From Ceratotherium simum simum (lineage: Eukaryota; Chordata; Mammalia; Perissodactyla; Rhinocerotidae), in assembly GCF_000283155.1 (NCBI RefSeq), contig NW_004454217.1, forward strand, positions 2,863,604 to 2,927,603: 64,000 bases of DNA, read 5' to 3'. Positions 45,870 through 58,126 of this stretch are shown here, in pieces; within the stretch, counting starts at the first letter, position 1, and each line of letters begins with the position of its first letter. The notes under the pieces were generated by a model that saw only the letters and a list, made by a program, of their open reading frames with translations, made no database searches and was not told where the DNA came from. A program made the translations under genes and the position numbers.

Positions 45870-47268
45870 ATCACATTCTAGAACAGTTTACATAATGTTA
45901 GAGTCACCCTTAGAAGTACAAAAAAAAAAAACCCACCAACTAATATATGACATTTTAACGTCTTCTGTTGGTCTTCTTTCTTGTTTTGTACTTCTTTTTG
46001 AAATGACTTTTCTGATTTACGATGTTTATAATATCACACATTTCACCAAATGTTATTTCCTGTTAATTTCTAATTTAGTTAATTTGCTTAACACTGGAAA
46101 GTTTAAAAGTTTATTTCACTTTCTATACAAAGCTGTGAAAAACACATGATTCTTGGCACCCATGCTGGATACAGATCTCTTGATATCTACTCCCGTGCTT
46201 TTTCTATACCCTGGACTAGTAAGACTGCCTCAATTCTGGGATGCTGAGTATTTCCAAGAATTTATAATTCCTCACCTTTTCTCTTCATTTGACCCATGAT
46301 TATCAACAGAGTTCATTGTAGATGCAGGTGAAAGCGCTTATGAAAATGTAGTAATTTCCATAGGCCAAGTGCTCTTTGTTACATTGGAGGTTACAGAGTA
46401 TAATTTTCTTCACTTTTAGTTTGACCTGATGTCTGAGGCCATATCTAAGCTGCCCTTTTCCTTCATGTTAGAGGACATAGTGGATTTCTTGATGCAGTTC
46501 TCTGCGTTTGAGTTAGTCAAAGAGATTTTACAATTGGCCTCTTCTTATGATGCTGGGTTTGATTCATCTTCTTTGACCTACATCCATTCCTGAGGAGGAC
46601 CTTTTTCCTCTTCTGATGACCCAAATGTCCTGGTAACTCACATTTATTAAAAGCTTCTCTCTGTACCAAGACATGTTTGCCCTACTGTGGCTCCAAGGAT
46701 CAAGGATCTGTCTATGACACCATCTCTTCTGCCTGCTGAATATACAGACAAGTAGAGGGAACTAGAAAGAGATTGTGCATATTCTGCTGTTTTCCCCATA
46801 TCCTATTTACTTACCAGCTCCGAGTTTTTCTATGGCCTCTGTCTGTTTTCCCTCAGCAATGTACCAAACCTACATGGTTTAATTGGTGACCTGTGACAGA
46901 TTCAGCCACTTGGAAATACAACAGCCTCTGTCCTTGAATATTGCAAGTCATATAAGATCTGGGTGAATATCATTACTGGGCTGGAATTGACAAATTATTT
47001 CCCTTTCTTATAACCAAACCCTATTGGTCTAATACTTATTTAATCCTTCTACTCAAAATAAGGATTTATTTCTCTGTGATTTGCCTCATTGCATATGTGT
47101 CTTATTTTACTTGGAAAAATATATTTCATCTACATTGATTTATTCTTTACAAAGCAAGATTATTTTATTTTAATTAATTTTTATTCTTCTGGTTATGAAA
47201 TTTTCTTTGGCTTTTTCATTGACTTTCATAAGGCACTTTTTACAGGAGGATCAGGAGTAATCATTTTT
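45870..47268. other. Unassigned ~1.4 kb
   Basis: No repeat recognised. 46140-47000 is less AT-rich than its surroundings and free of simple repeats. The 84-codon plus frame 45895-46149 is hydrophobic and T-rich with no domain. Confidence 0.45.
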
Positions 47269-47269
47269 A

Positions 47270-47590
47270 TTTATTAAAGTAAAATTTACATACAGTGAAA
47301 TGCACAAATCTTAAGTATGGAATTGAGGAGTTTTGATATATACCTCCAGTTACTACCTCCCTTATCACTTATCAATTAGTGTTTGCCTATATTATATAGA
47401 TAGACTCTTACAGTGTGGACACGTTTACTTCTTTCACTCAACATGCTTTTGAGATTCATCCATGTTGTTATGTGTATCAGTAGTTTATACTTTTTTATTT
47501 GCTGAGTAGGATTACATTTTATAAATATACCACAATTTATACATTCTTCTGTTGATGGACATGTTGGTTATTCTAAATGGATTTTTTATT
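47270..47590 (-). mobile_element. L1 3' end fragment, minus strand
   Basis: 'taaaatttacatacagtgaaatgcacaaatcttaagtatgg', 'actcaacatgcttttgagattcatccatgttgttatgtgtatc' and 'gctgagtaggattacatttt' are the antisense L1 3' region. Confidence 0.75.
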
Positions 47591-47689
47591 CACTTTCTAA
47601 TTATTTGCCACTGGTATATTGATTGCCAATTGCCCCTCTATATACCAGTGGCAAATTCATCTTGAGAAATTGCTAAATTCACCTATTAT

Positions 47690-48300
47690 TTCTAGTTTTG
47701 CAGATTCCATAGGATTTTCTATGTAAAAATTCCTAGGGTCTTCAAATAAAGAAGTTTTATTTCTTGTTTTCCCACGTTTTGTCTTTTTATTTCTCTTGAT
47801 AGCATCACTGCATTGATTAGGACTTAAGGTACAATGTTAAATATAAGTGAGGTGAATAGACATGTTTGGCTTATTCCTCGTCAGAGTGGAAATCTGAGGG
47901 AAATATTCTATCATTAGTTATGACATTAGTGGTAGATTTATTTTTATGCCTTTTATCAGATTGAGAATGCGCCCTTGTATTCCTAGTTTACTGAGAGTTT
48001 TTGTTACACGTGGGCGTTAACTTTTCTCACATCGTTTTTCTGCATCTATTGCGATGATCGTATAGTTTTTCTCCTTTATTCTGTTAATATGAGAAAGTGC
48101 ATTGATTGATTTTCTAATGTGAATCCAAACTTGCATTCCTGCAATAAATCTCACATGGTCACAATGTACTTATATATTGATGGATTACATTTACTGATGT
48201 TTTGTTAAGGACTTTTACATCCATATTCATGAAAGATAATTTGTCCGTGAATTATTTCTTGTAACGTCGAGTTTTGGTGTCAGGATTTTTCTGCCCTTAT
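47690..48300 (-). mobile_element. Old L1 ORF2 fragment, minus strand
   Basis: Antisense ORF2 reverse transcriptase text: 'ggcttattcctcgtcagagtgg', 'ttttatcagattgagaatgcgcccttgtattcctagtttactgag' and 'aacttgcattcctgcaataaatctcacatggtcac', with heavy decay. Confidence 0.7.
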
Positions 48301-48339
48301 AAAAATCACTGAGTCTCTATTAATGCCCACAGTGCTTCA

Positions 48340-49425
48340 AATTTTAGCCAGTTACTGATGTGAACCTTTATCTGCCCCGTGTCTCAAAACAACATCCAAT
48401 CTCTCGTCTTTTAGTTGCAAAAATCACTGGAGAATCAGTCTACACATTTTCTATCACCATTTACCAATCTCTCATTCACAACAATGTCCTTTGCAATCAA
48501 CTTTCACTACCACTCTATTGTCAGTGACTTCAATACTAGTTTCAAACTTGAGTTCCAAGACCATATTTCTGTTTTCTCCTCCCATTAGAATATCCATGAC
48601 ACCTCATGCTTAATACCTTTAAAACTGAACACATCACATTACCTCCAAGTTTACTCCTCCTCTGAGCTCTCAACATCTTCCAATGGCAGCAATATCATGT
48701 CCATTACTTAACTGAAAACCGTAGCTTCATCTTTGACTCTTGTTTCTCGTACTCTCTACAGCAGTCAATTGATGGTGCTTGTCACTTCTAGCCCTGAAAG
48801 TCTTGTCATATTAAGACATTTCTTTAAGTCTCACTGTTGATCTTTCTTCCTGCTTGCCCAAGTTACTACACTGGCCTTCTAACTGATCTCATTTCTCCCG
48901 GCCCTCTGCCTACCCCTCCAATCCATCTTAAACATTACTGTGAGTTTTGCCTTCTGAATGCATAGGTCAGACCTCACAATTTTCCTCCTCAAAAAACATA
49001 ATTATCTTATCAAATTAGAAAGGAGTCCCACATCCTAAAGCTATAAACTCCATAATCTAACCCTCCTTAATAATTTCTACACATTTTCTTTATGCTCCTG
49101 TCTAGTATCAAAACTGAATAATTTATTTTCCTTTATATGCCACATATATTCCTGAATACATTTCTGTACTAATTTTAATTTCTTAATCTGGATCTTTTCC
49201 CTTTCTTACTATAAACACTATAAGGTACAAACTCTGAAGCTATCTTATGATTTTATGACATAATTATCTTATTCTGACCATATCTTATGTTCTCTATTTG
49301 ACTGTAGAACCTTAGTATTTGAAACAGGGTCTGAGTCTGATTCTTTATTATTATCCCAAAATACACAGTATATTGTCTTGCTCATGGTAAATTACAACAA
49401 ATATTTGCTGAGTGAATGATTTAGC
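48340..49425 (+). mobile_element. L2 LINE remnant, coding 3' region and tail
   Basis: Text follows L2 in order: 'tctttgactcttgtttctcg', 'gcccaagttactacactggccttctaactgatctc', 'ggtcagacctcacaattttcctcctcaaaa', 'gtctagtatc...' and a 3' end 'gtcttgctcatggtaaattacaacaaatatttgctgagtgaatga'. About 1.1 kb, the longest single L2 here together with the 59.3-61.1 kb copy. No frame survives. Confidence 0.7.
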
Positions 49426-49429
49426 CTCC

Positions 49430-52400
49430 ATTGACTTGCATTCTTTTAAAAAAAAAGCAGTCATTTGTTGCCACTTTAAAGTGACAAACTGTCCTTGCCA
49501 TGTTAGACTTGATCTCAACCACTAAACTATGTCCTTGATTAAGATGTAAAGGGGAATAGTTGAAGGACACTAATGTGTTTGATTCTGGGGAAATAATATA
49601 CCTCTAAATTATTTACTCACAAAGCCACTTCACATCTTTGTCTTGAATCTCATAAAGAGTTTGAAGTTAATGGCTTTCATCCCTATTACCTCTTCACCTA
49701 TGTGACCTTATTGACATGATGAGATTTTATTATTTCTCTGGAGACCCTCAGTTAACAGTGAAAATCTTCAGACTGTTTATAGATCTTTATTTTGGTTAAA
49801 ATAAATAATCAAATGTATTTATCCACATTAATTTATTAATTTTATTTTCATTAAAATAAATAGTTAAATTTATTTAGAATAGAACGATAACTTTTTATTC
49901 TATGATGTGGAAAATAACCAGATTTAACAGCATACTCAGTAGTTTTGGCAACTTAAGGGCTCCAGTGGTCTTAGCTGGACATGGAGACAACAGCAGCTAT
50001 CTGGCATGTCTAGTCCCAGGGTGGTGATAGGGGCTGTTGTGAGCACACGTGGGACTTTCCTTAGAGCTCCCCAAAATGATTGAGGTTTCACATTACGGGA
50101 GTCGGGGGTCCTGAATGAGCAATTGGGGCACACATGTCAGAAATATTTGTGTTATTATTGTTAATTTGATCTCATTAGTACCTACAAATTACTAAGGATG
50201 GAGAAAATTGTTTCTCCACAGATTCCTGTCTTTATGTCATTTGATATTTCTACTATTACTTAATCACTTCTTCTAACGTTCATTGGAATGAAGAGGCATA
50301 AATCAATGCTTACTCCAGAACCATTGTTTGAAACTTCCTGGGTCATAGGTGGTTAATGTTATTCTCCTATGACCATACACATTGTAGAATCCTTTCTCCA
50401 TTCTTAGAAATATGGAATTATATTGTATATTTTAAAATTCTAACTATTTACAAAAATAAGACCTAGTATTTTCAGTCTTTCAGATGAAGATTTCATTATA
50501 TCTCACCTACCAAATTCTTAGGAATATAGTCAAATATTGTGGATATCTAGATGACTTAAACTTTTTAATGAACTGATCCATAAGAGTGACGATGTTGTTT
50601 GAATATTGGCAAGCTATTATTCACTGACGATATGCCAGAAACCTCATAATATGCCGTATTCACATAGACTGCTGACAAAATATTATAAAAATATGTACAC
50701 ACACACAGATACTGATATAATATAACCAGAAACCTTTGGTGATTTTCTGTAAGTCTCCAAGAGTAGATATTTTGGACACAAATACTAAGTTCATGACTAT
50801 TTCAATTCTTTGAGGGTACATTTAGAAAGGTGAGAATCGGAATAGAAATGCATTAGAATGATCTGAAAATATACATAGCAACTTCAAAGAGGACTAGAGA
50901 TAAACATCTTATAGTTTGGGTCTAAATTATGCTTACAAATATCTGACTGATTCGGATATTATGTATCTGTCTGCCCACTTGCTCTAAAAGTCCTTTCTTG
51001 CTCCATTGTGTGGTTTCTCATCTAGAATCAGGTAAACCTACCCTCAAAAGTGAAAAGCTGTCTTATATTAGCAATATTTCCAAACTATTTCTTTAGCCTG
51101 AAAAACAAAATTGATTTGACACCACACATGAAAGCATAACGATGGGTTACTGATTTTTATTTTTCACACATTTTTCCTAAAGCTTTCAGATTCAGATTTT
51201 ATGTGAATCACCCTGTATCCGTGAAACTGCACATTTTTGGTTTCAGTCTCTCTATCAAAAGGTTCCAGGTCTTTGCTGAAGTCATCCGTGAATATAAGGA
51301 ATGACATTTTGCCAGCAATGCACTTTATATCACAGTAACAAGCCTGAGCTTCTCTTTTGTGGAATGACCCTGAAATGGGTACAACTGGGAGAGATGAGGA
51401 TCTATCAAGGTGAATGAATACTTTTTTATTAGGTGAAGCAAACCATTTGCTCTGTCAACCCACTTTTTTGCTTCAGTGATAATGGGGCCTTTTAGAAACT
51501 CAAATGGTCTCTCACATTCCACACCTGATAAATTTCCACTTGTTACATCTACACACAGACATACTGAATTTTCTCCAGCTGGCTTTTCTTCCTACAGAAT
51601 TTTTTGAAATTCAAATTCTTCACATTGTACCTGGACTGTCTCCCTTTTTGAGGCTGCCAATGCATTTCTGGGTTTTAGTTCAAGATAAAAATAATTGGTA
51701 TTTACAAATACAGTTAAAATAGTTTAATAGACTCTTCAATATTCTTTTAAGGTTGTCTTGGGGTGCGGCTGCAGCCGCCATTTCTTGAACTTAATCTCAG
51801 TTTTAACTCTGACTATTGATATCAATTCCTAGCTGTCAACTATCCTCCTTTCCTGTCAACAATATCATTTGTAATTTGCTGAAAATAAATGTTTTGATGT
51901 AGTCTTTAATCCTAGTATGTAGTTGTTATTTTTCTTTCCAATGTTGTGGTTTTATAATCATTTATAACTTTTATTCTATATACACAGAAATATCTCACCC
52001 TTTATAAAACCCCATTTTATCTCAAAGGAGGCTCATTGAAGCATGCGTGATTGTGGTCTTGAGATGTTGACTTCCAGTACCAAAAAGTTAGTGATCTTGT
52101 CTTTCCAGGATAAGCCACTATCAAACCTAGTCAGGAAGCTGTTCATGAAGGTTATAGTAGTGTTAAAGCTCAAGTGAGTTCAAGGAAGAAGAATAAATTA
52201 AACTCACTCTTGATATCTTTTAGTCTGGCATCCTATATACTGGTAGTTTTAGGAGTGAAAGATTTAGAATCTGGCAATCCTAATTCAGAATCCTTGTTCT
52301 GTCAACCATTATAACTTTAAATACTAAAATATATGTGATAATTACATATATCATATAAGTGATATAATTAATTACTGTTTCCATTTCTGCCTAAGTAAAT

Positions 52401-52580
52401 GAGATACCATAATTCATTTATATAAATGTATATGATATCATTTATATGATATATGTATATCAGAATTATTACAGAGGTGTACTTGAGAAAAGTAGCTTGT
52501 GCAATATCCAGCAGATAGTGGCTACTACACTGTCCGTCAGAAAGTAGAAACTCAATAATAGTTGGGAGAGTGCATGGCAT
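49430..52580. other. Unassigned ~3.1 kb
   Basis: No named repeat. Contains an AT-rich patch with echoing 'aaaataaat' units (49795-49880), a CA run at about 50697-50708, a 14 bp GC palindrome (51765-51778) and a TATA-rich patch (52330-52460). Frames at 49936-50133, 51325-51522, 51504-51722 and 52368-52616 have no domain. Confidence 0.45.
51765..51778. other. 14 bp perfect GC palindrome
   Basis: GCGGCTGCAGCCGC is self-complementary and contains two CpG dinucleotides in an AT-rich, CpG-poor setting; a PstI site sits at its centre. Function unknown, and chance is possible. Confidence 0.9.
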
Positions 52581-52584
52581 AGAG

Positions 52585-52770
52585 ATGTGCTGTCCAATAC
52601 GGTAACCACTAATCAAACTGGCTATTCAATTTTAAATGTAAATGAACTACAGTGGAATAAGATTAAAAATTCAGTTCCTCAGTATATTGGCCATGTTACA
52701 TGCTCAGTAATTACATGTAGCTTGTGGCTATCAGATTGGATGGTGCAGAAAGTTCTATTAGACAGTGCTG
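52585..52770. mobile_element. Short DNA transposon with terminal inverted repeats
   Basis: The left end GTGCTGTCCAATAC and the reverse complement of the right end GCACTGTCTAATAG are inverted termini with internal 'aaaaattcagttcctcag' and 'acatgtagcttgtggctatc'. I recognise the text as a common mammalian non-autonomous DNA element but do not name it. ~185 bp, near full length. Confidence 0.75.
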
Positions 52771-52784
52771 GTAGATAGGAAGGA

Positions 52785-53540
52785 ATATAGTCTTTGGTAT
52801 CCAAAGATCTGACTTCAAATCTCAGCTCCAATACCATTAGCTGGGTGATCTTGATAAGGTTATTTTATTCCCTCTATTAAGTGTCATATTGACCTCGAAT
52901 TTTGAGTGCAAATTGCTAAGATCTCTGTTTAAAGCTTTCAATGATCCTAGGGTAGCCACATAATCATGGGATTGTAAAACAACCAAGCCACTTGAAGACA
53001 AAAACCAGGGAAGATCCAAGGAGAGCAACACAAATTCAAATGAATTTGTCTCCCTGTGACAAATCTTTGCTTTATTTTTGTGTTGGCTTCATGGTTCTCT
53101 GTTTACAAGAAGTTTCTTCCACTTGTCACAGAAGAAAGGCTTTTGCTTCCCCAGCTCCAGTCAGAAATCCTCAAAGAATCCTTCTGTCTTGGACACTATC
53201 CCCTGACTGCACCAGTCAGTGTGGTTTGAGAGTGAAGGACGGTGATGCAGCAAAGGGCCCAGCTTAAATCAATTTTAGGGACCAGAGACGTTTCATTACA
53301 TAAGGTTGCAGCTGCCGTTCAGATCATTGATGGAGTAGTTTTCCACTCCAGGGAAAGAGAAGCCAAACATGGAGATCCTCTATCTGAATCAAGACCCAGG
53401 CAGAGGACACAACAGCCTCTATTAGAAGTCACATGATACGTGCCTTGCACGGTGTTGTGAGGAGTAATTGCAAGGTCATCAACGAAGCACCATTTCAAAT
53501 GCCTAGCTTATAGTAGAATCTCAATAAATGATAATTGTCA
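52785..53540 (+). repeat. MIR SINE apparently split by ~550 bp of unrelated sequence
   Basis: The left half (52785 to about 52885) carries 'ctgacttcaaatctcagctccaataccattagctgggtgatcttgataagg'. The right half resumes at about 53434 with 'gatacgtgccttgcacggtgttgtgaggag' and runs to 'gcttatagtagaatctcaataaatgat'. Each half ends where the other should begin. The intervening DNA has no recognised identity. Confidence 0.55.
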
Positions 53541-53639
53541 TTTGTTTTCTGTTACTCTTTATTAATTAGTAAGCTACACAAAGAAGCGTGACCACTTTGC
53601 CTCTCTCTTTTCCTAGGTAGGGCTTGCATAAGTGCAGGG

Positions 53640-53940
53640 GTTACCTGGTAAAAGGGATATTTATGGCCAATCTCTTCTTCTGGAACGCTTTTATTCTAGC
53701 TCCAACTTCTGTTCAATACTCTTCCCTTGGTCTCTTTGCCAATCAGACCATAGCTTACTCAAATGCCCTCCTTCACTAATTCTCTGTGTTTTATCTGCTT
53801 GAAATGCTCTCCAACTTTATCCTTACCCTGTGCAGCCTCATGTGACTGCCACAGTTCACCATGGCTGCATTTTCTTTTCTGAATTCTTATAGTAACTATT
53901 GCCTGTACCTTATTGTTATGATGTACTTCATTAATTATAA
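53640..53940 (+). repeat. Possible L2 fragment
   Basis: 'tatctgcttgaaatgctctccaactttatccttaccctgtgcag' resembles the L2 block 'tctgcctggaatgctcttcccc'. The rest is unclear. Confidence 0.35.
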
Positions 53941-53944
53941 GATA

Positions 53945-54800
53945 CACTTTTTTTTTACATTTAAATGGCCCTGAATGTGACGTGGAGAGTGTCTTGTAAT
54001 TGATGGTATTTCACAATTTCTTTTGGCCTGGAAGAACATCCAGGGTACAAAGGTGAAGCACTTTAATTCACAGGGATCAAATGTTTATGGGGAGGGGTTG
54101 GATGAGATGGTGAATCAGACATTTTCTTTACTGGAGAAATGATAGTATACAGAAAGTATATTCCCTAGATAGTTTAAACACTTAATTATTAAACATACAT
54201 GAATTATCAAATTTCTCCTATTATCAGTAATCCTTTGTTGAGTTTTTGTATGCCTGGAATATCCCAATATGTAAAAAGATTATTTTATAAGGCTAGAACC
54301 CCCAAATAAGCATAAGAACGCATTTGTGGCTCCTGAAAAATATTGCAAGATTGTTTTATAAAGTGGTCTTATCAATTTACAATTCTACCAGAAATGCATT
54401 TGCACTTCCTAGATAAGTGTTTGAAATGACTTTAATCACCTCATAGTCAGAGAATATTCATCAGTGGTTCAAGTCTTTCAAATTCAAAATCCTGTAATAT
54501 TTCCATTTCATATTGTTGGTTGCATAAAATAAACAGAATTTGAGTTCATCCAGAGGCCTGCTATTTTCAATCAGTCATCAGTAAACTATTGGTTAGAAAC
54601 CTGAGTATTTTCAGTATCAATGGGAGAAGTACTTGATTTGGGTCACTTTCTGTTCTTCATCTAACCTCAAAATTTTAATATCAGGTTACATTTTGGCATA
54701 GTTAACGTATACACATACAGAAGTCTGTGGCAGAACTATCGAAACAGCATCTCTGTTAAATGCACTAACATATTCTCCAGGCTGGCTCTATGCTATACAA
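53945..54800. other. Unassigned, possible old antisense L1 at 54225-54430
   Basis: 'tggtcttatcaatttacaattctaccagaaatgcatttgcac' resembles antisense L1 ORF2 ('gtaccaatttacactcccaccagcag'). Otherwise nothing recognised. Confidence 0.35.
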
Positions 54801-54804
54801 GGTG

Positions 54805-54948
54805 TGGTTCAATAGGCATCACAGAGAACTTGTTAAAAATGTAAATGCTCAGGCTCTACTCCTACTTCTAAGAACTTCTGTATCAGAAACTGCTTTTTAA
54901 GATTCCCTTTTGGTCCATATACACATTAACATTTGAGAATTACTGATA
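54805..54948 (+). mobile_element. MER5-like DNA transposon
   Basis: 'gtgtggttcaataggcatcacagagaacttgttaaaaatgtaaatgctcaggctctactcc' and 'tatcagaaactgc...cacattaacatttgagaattactg' follow MER5 order from near the left terminus to the right. Confidence 0.75.
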
Positions 54949-54949
54949 T

Positions 54950-55440
54950 AGGTGGTTATGAAGTCACGTTGAGAAACACTGTTCTTAGCTCTTCACTGTT
55001 TAACAATTGCTGTAATTTCTGCATGAGATATTCACAATGCAGTGCCCGAGAGGAATCCATTTTCCCTCCATGGATCTGTGCTTTATATGTGTAATTCTTT
55101 TTAAACTTATTGTAATGTGTGGCATTCTTATCATTTGACGTTGGTAAACATTCTGTCTCAGCTAATACTTTTTTAAATCTGAGCAGGCCTCCTCTCCTAT
55201 TCCAAATTTGCTTTCTTACATCAATAGCATATAGCATATCAATTGCAAAATTTGATAATCATTCTCCATTTAGATGTTTCCAGTCATTTACTCAGATTTT
55301 TAACTTTTTTCATTTTTATGGGGACTCTCAATGGTAAAATAAATGAAGCTAATGGTTTTACTGTTTTAAAATGTACATAAACCACAAAGATAATATTCTG
55401 AGAAAATTCACTCAAGTATGATCTCTGAAGAATAATGTGC
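54950..55440. other. Unassigned sequence
   Basis: No recognisable feature. Opposed frames at 54956-55237 (-) and 55119-55337 (+) lack domains. Confidence 0.45.
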
Positions 55441-55447
55441 CAAAATC

Positions 55448-55675
55448 CATTCATTCACTCAACAAATATTTAATGAGCACCTACACTTTGCCAGATCTAA
55501 GCACTAGGGATCTCACAGTGAACAGAAGGGAAAAATGACCTCATTCTCAGAAGGCTGACATTGTGTAAACAGAGGATACATGATGGGTAAAGAAAGAAGT
55601 AACCACAATGATTTCAGAGAGTGATGATTACTATGAAGAAAATAAAAGAGGACAATGAACTAGAGCAGCAGGAGG
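55448..55675 (-). repeat. L2 3' end, minus orientation
   Basis: 'tcattcactcaacaaatatttaatgagcacctacactttgccag' followed by 'agcactagggatctcacagtgaacag' is the reverse complement of the L2 terminus. The later 'agtgatgattactatgaagaaaataaaag' block is consistent with it. Confidence 0.85.
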
Positions 55676-55679
55676 CTAA

Positions 55680-56130
55680 TAAGAGACCTGTGGGCCCCCA
55701 CATCTCTCTGGAACAATGCTACTTCACATGCAGCAATTCTTAGCTCTTTGGTTTTTATTCTGGCATCAATTTGGAATTTTTTTTGTGGCTATATGATGCT
55801 ATTATTTCCACTGTCAGTTCAATTACTCTTGGATCAAAGCCTAGGATTAAAACAATAGGGTTTTTTAAAGAAATCTTTTCTACAATCAGGATGTAAGATC
55901 CAAGGACAGTAAGATAAAGAGAAAGGAAAATCTGGTTGCACTATAAAATATGAATAAGGTCATATACTAAGCCTTAGGTTTTCTACATTATTTTAACATA
56001 CTACTTTATTTTTATATTCTTATTTAGGCTAAAATTGATCATGTTAAATTGAGGCTGAGAGAAGTTAATTAACTTGCTCTGACTCATATTTTCTAAGTAA
56101 ACAAACAAACCAACCAACAAAAACAGATTG
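55680..56130. other. Unassigned sequence
   Basis: No recognisable feature except an (AAAC/CCAA)n patch at about 56099-56125. Confidence 0.45.
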
Positions 56131-56583
56131 TCACTCTACAGTCCAAACAGTTTCTTCTTTATCTTCTATCATCCTAATTACAAAGAAAGTACATAGAGGA
56201 TTGCTGGACAAGGCCCAGCAAATATACAAATAATAAACAAAATCGCTTAGGAGAAGCAACAGTTGGAAGTGAGAAAGACAATGGGACAAATGGTGCAAAT
56301 CCCAATGGAAACATTTTAAGCACTGGCAACCCAAGCATCTATAAAGGGAAGTCCAAGGTATGCAAGGTCGTACACATGGACCTTCTTCCTGACTCAGCAT
56401 GTCTTTTTGCACTGATGAGATAGGAAACAAGTTCAGAAAGAAGAGTAGACATAGCCATACATATACTGTACCAAATACTATACAGCTATAATTTATATGT
56501 GGATAGGAGGACGGAACAAATAGAAAGTCAAACTCAGAAACATATCCCTGAAACATCTTCCAGAAACATAGAGAAGAAACCAC
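56131..56583 (-). other. 150-codon open frame of unknown status
   Basis: One of the longest frames in the window and the longest credible one outside recognised repeats. The encoded peptide is rich in Leu, Cys, Phe and Ser, with a hydrophobic run near residues 40-55 and another near 105-125, ending MIEDKEETVWTVE. I recognise no domain or family. There is no obvious splice context or polyadenylation signal supporting a gene, and codon bias cannot be judged. A decayed retrocopy or pure chance are both possible. Confidence 0.2.
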
Positions 56584-56652
56584 ATAAAGTGAATTTCTGC
56601 TGAGAGTATTTCCTGACTCCTTTATAAAGAAACAGTTATTTATCTGGCTATC

Positions 56653-57022
56653 TATTATGGACGGATGTTTGTGCTGCTTCCTCCCAAATTCGTAAGTTAA
56701 ATCCTAAGCCCCAGTGTGATGATACTAGGATGTGGGGCCTTTGGGAGGTAATTAGGTCACGAAGGTGGAGCCCCCATGAATGGGATTAGTGCCCTTCTAA
56801 GAAGAGATGAGAGAGCCTGCTTCCTTTTTCTGCTCTCCCACCTTGTGAGGATACAATGAGAAGATGGCCATCTGCAAACCAGGAACAGTACCCTCACCAG
56901 ACACCAGATCTGCTAGTGCCTTGATCTTGGACTTCTCTACCTTCAGATCTGCAGGGAAAAAGTTTCTGTTGTTTAGGTCACCAAGTCTGTGGTATCCTGT
57001 CACGGTAGCCTGAACTAAGACG
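56653..57022 (+). mobile_element. MLT1-type MaLR solo LTR
   Basis: Characteristic order: 'tattatggacggatgtttgtg', 'taaatcctaagccccagtgtgatgatac', 'gtggggcctttgggaggtaattaggtcacgaaggtggagcc', 'atgggattagtgcccttctaagaagag', 'caccttgtgaggatacaatgagaagatgg', 'tgccttgatcttggacttc' and a 3' end 'ggtatcctgtcacggtagcctgaactaaga'. About 370 bp, near full length, no internal region. Confidence 0.9.
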
Positions 57023-57029
57023 CCTCCTG

Positions 57030-58109
57030 AAAAAAATCTAAAAATATTTAATGTAGATGGTGGATATTTCAAACACAAAAATACAAAATACTCTATATTG
57101 GAGGTATTGTTAGACTTCTTTTACTTTCTCTTTTTTTCTTTGGTGATGATGATAATACTAAAATACATATAAAAGCAGGGTAAGAAAATTATAACTAATG
57201 TAAAATAAAATCTATCTTTTGAAACAAAATCTTATAAAAATAGAAAGGAGAAATACAATTTGGATAGAATTAGATATGTGCATTTAGTAAAATGCAAGAA
57301 AGCATACACTCTATGAATTAAGAGATGAACACTTAGATGAAAAGAGATCACATGGAAACTAGCAGAAACAAATTAAGGATAAAAACACATAAATTATAAA
57401 TTTAAAAACTGTAATATAATCAGTAACAACAGAAAAGTAAATGAATAATTAAGATAAAAGGCAAATTTGAGAATCCTTGAAAAGGCAGAGTTTAAAATGC
57501 AGAACCACAGGTGATGATGTGAGCGAATAATGTGGAGGACAGAAGATGTATATGCAACATGGTGATGCCTGATAATTGATAGTTTATAAATAGAGTATCT
57601 TTCCTTGGTTGAAAAAACATTAGATGTATAGATTGTAATGGATCCCACATTAAAGGTTAAGAAAGAGAAAAAAACAACTTAAGCATAGCCTGGTAAAATT
57701 TTAAATTTTAAGAACCAAGAAAAAAGTTCCTAAAAATATAAAGAAAAGGGAACATTAACCAAAAATGAACAGAAAATTACACTGAAGAGTTACAAACACA
57801 GATGTAGAAATCAGATCAGTTTCAGCTTTCTCCACTGAAGTTCTAAATTCCATAAGATGTTGACATAAAGTAAATATAAAAGTTTTATGACAGGGATAGT
57901 CAAAGATTATAATACAAAAATGCCAAAATGATTTAATCATGAAACTGAGGCCCCAATAACTTATAAATTTAAACCACAATTTTTAAAAAAAGTAATTAAG
58001 AAGGTCAGAGTCAGGAGCAAATAAACATGACCTACTTTTTAAAAAACTTGTTTATCTCACATGAAAGGGATTGATATACACTAAGTTTTTAAAGTTATAG
58101 TTATAAGCC
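57030..58109. other. Unassigned AT-rich sequence
   Basis: No recognisable element. The 84- and 74-codon minus frames (57394-57648, 57755-57979) lack domains. Confidence 0.45.
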
Positions 58110-58126
58110 AGAAGTTCTTATGTTTT

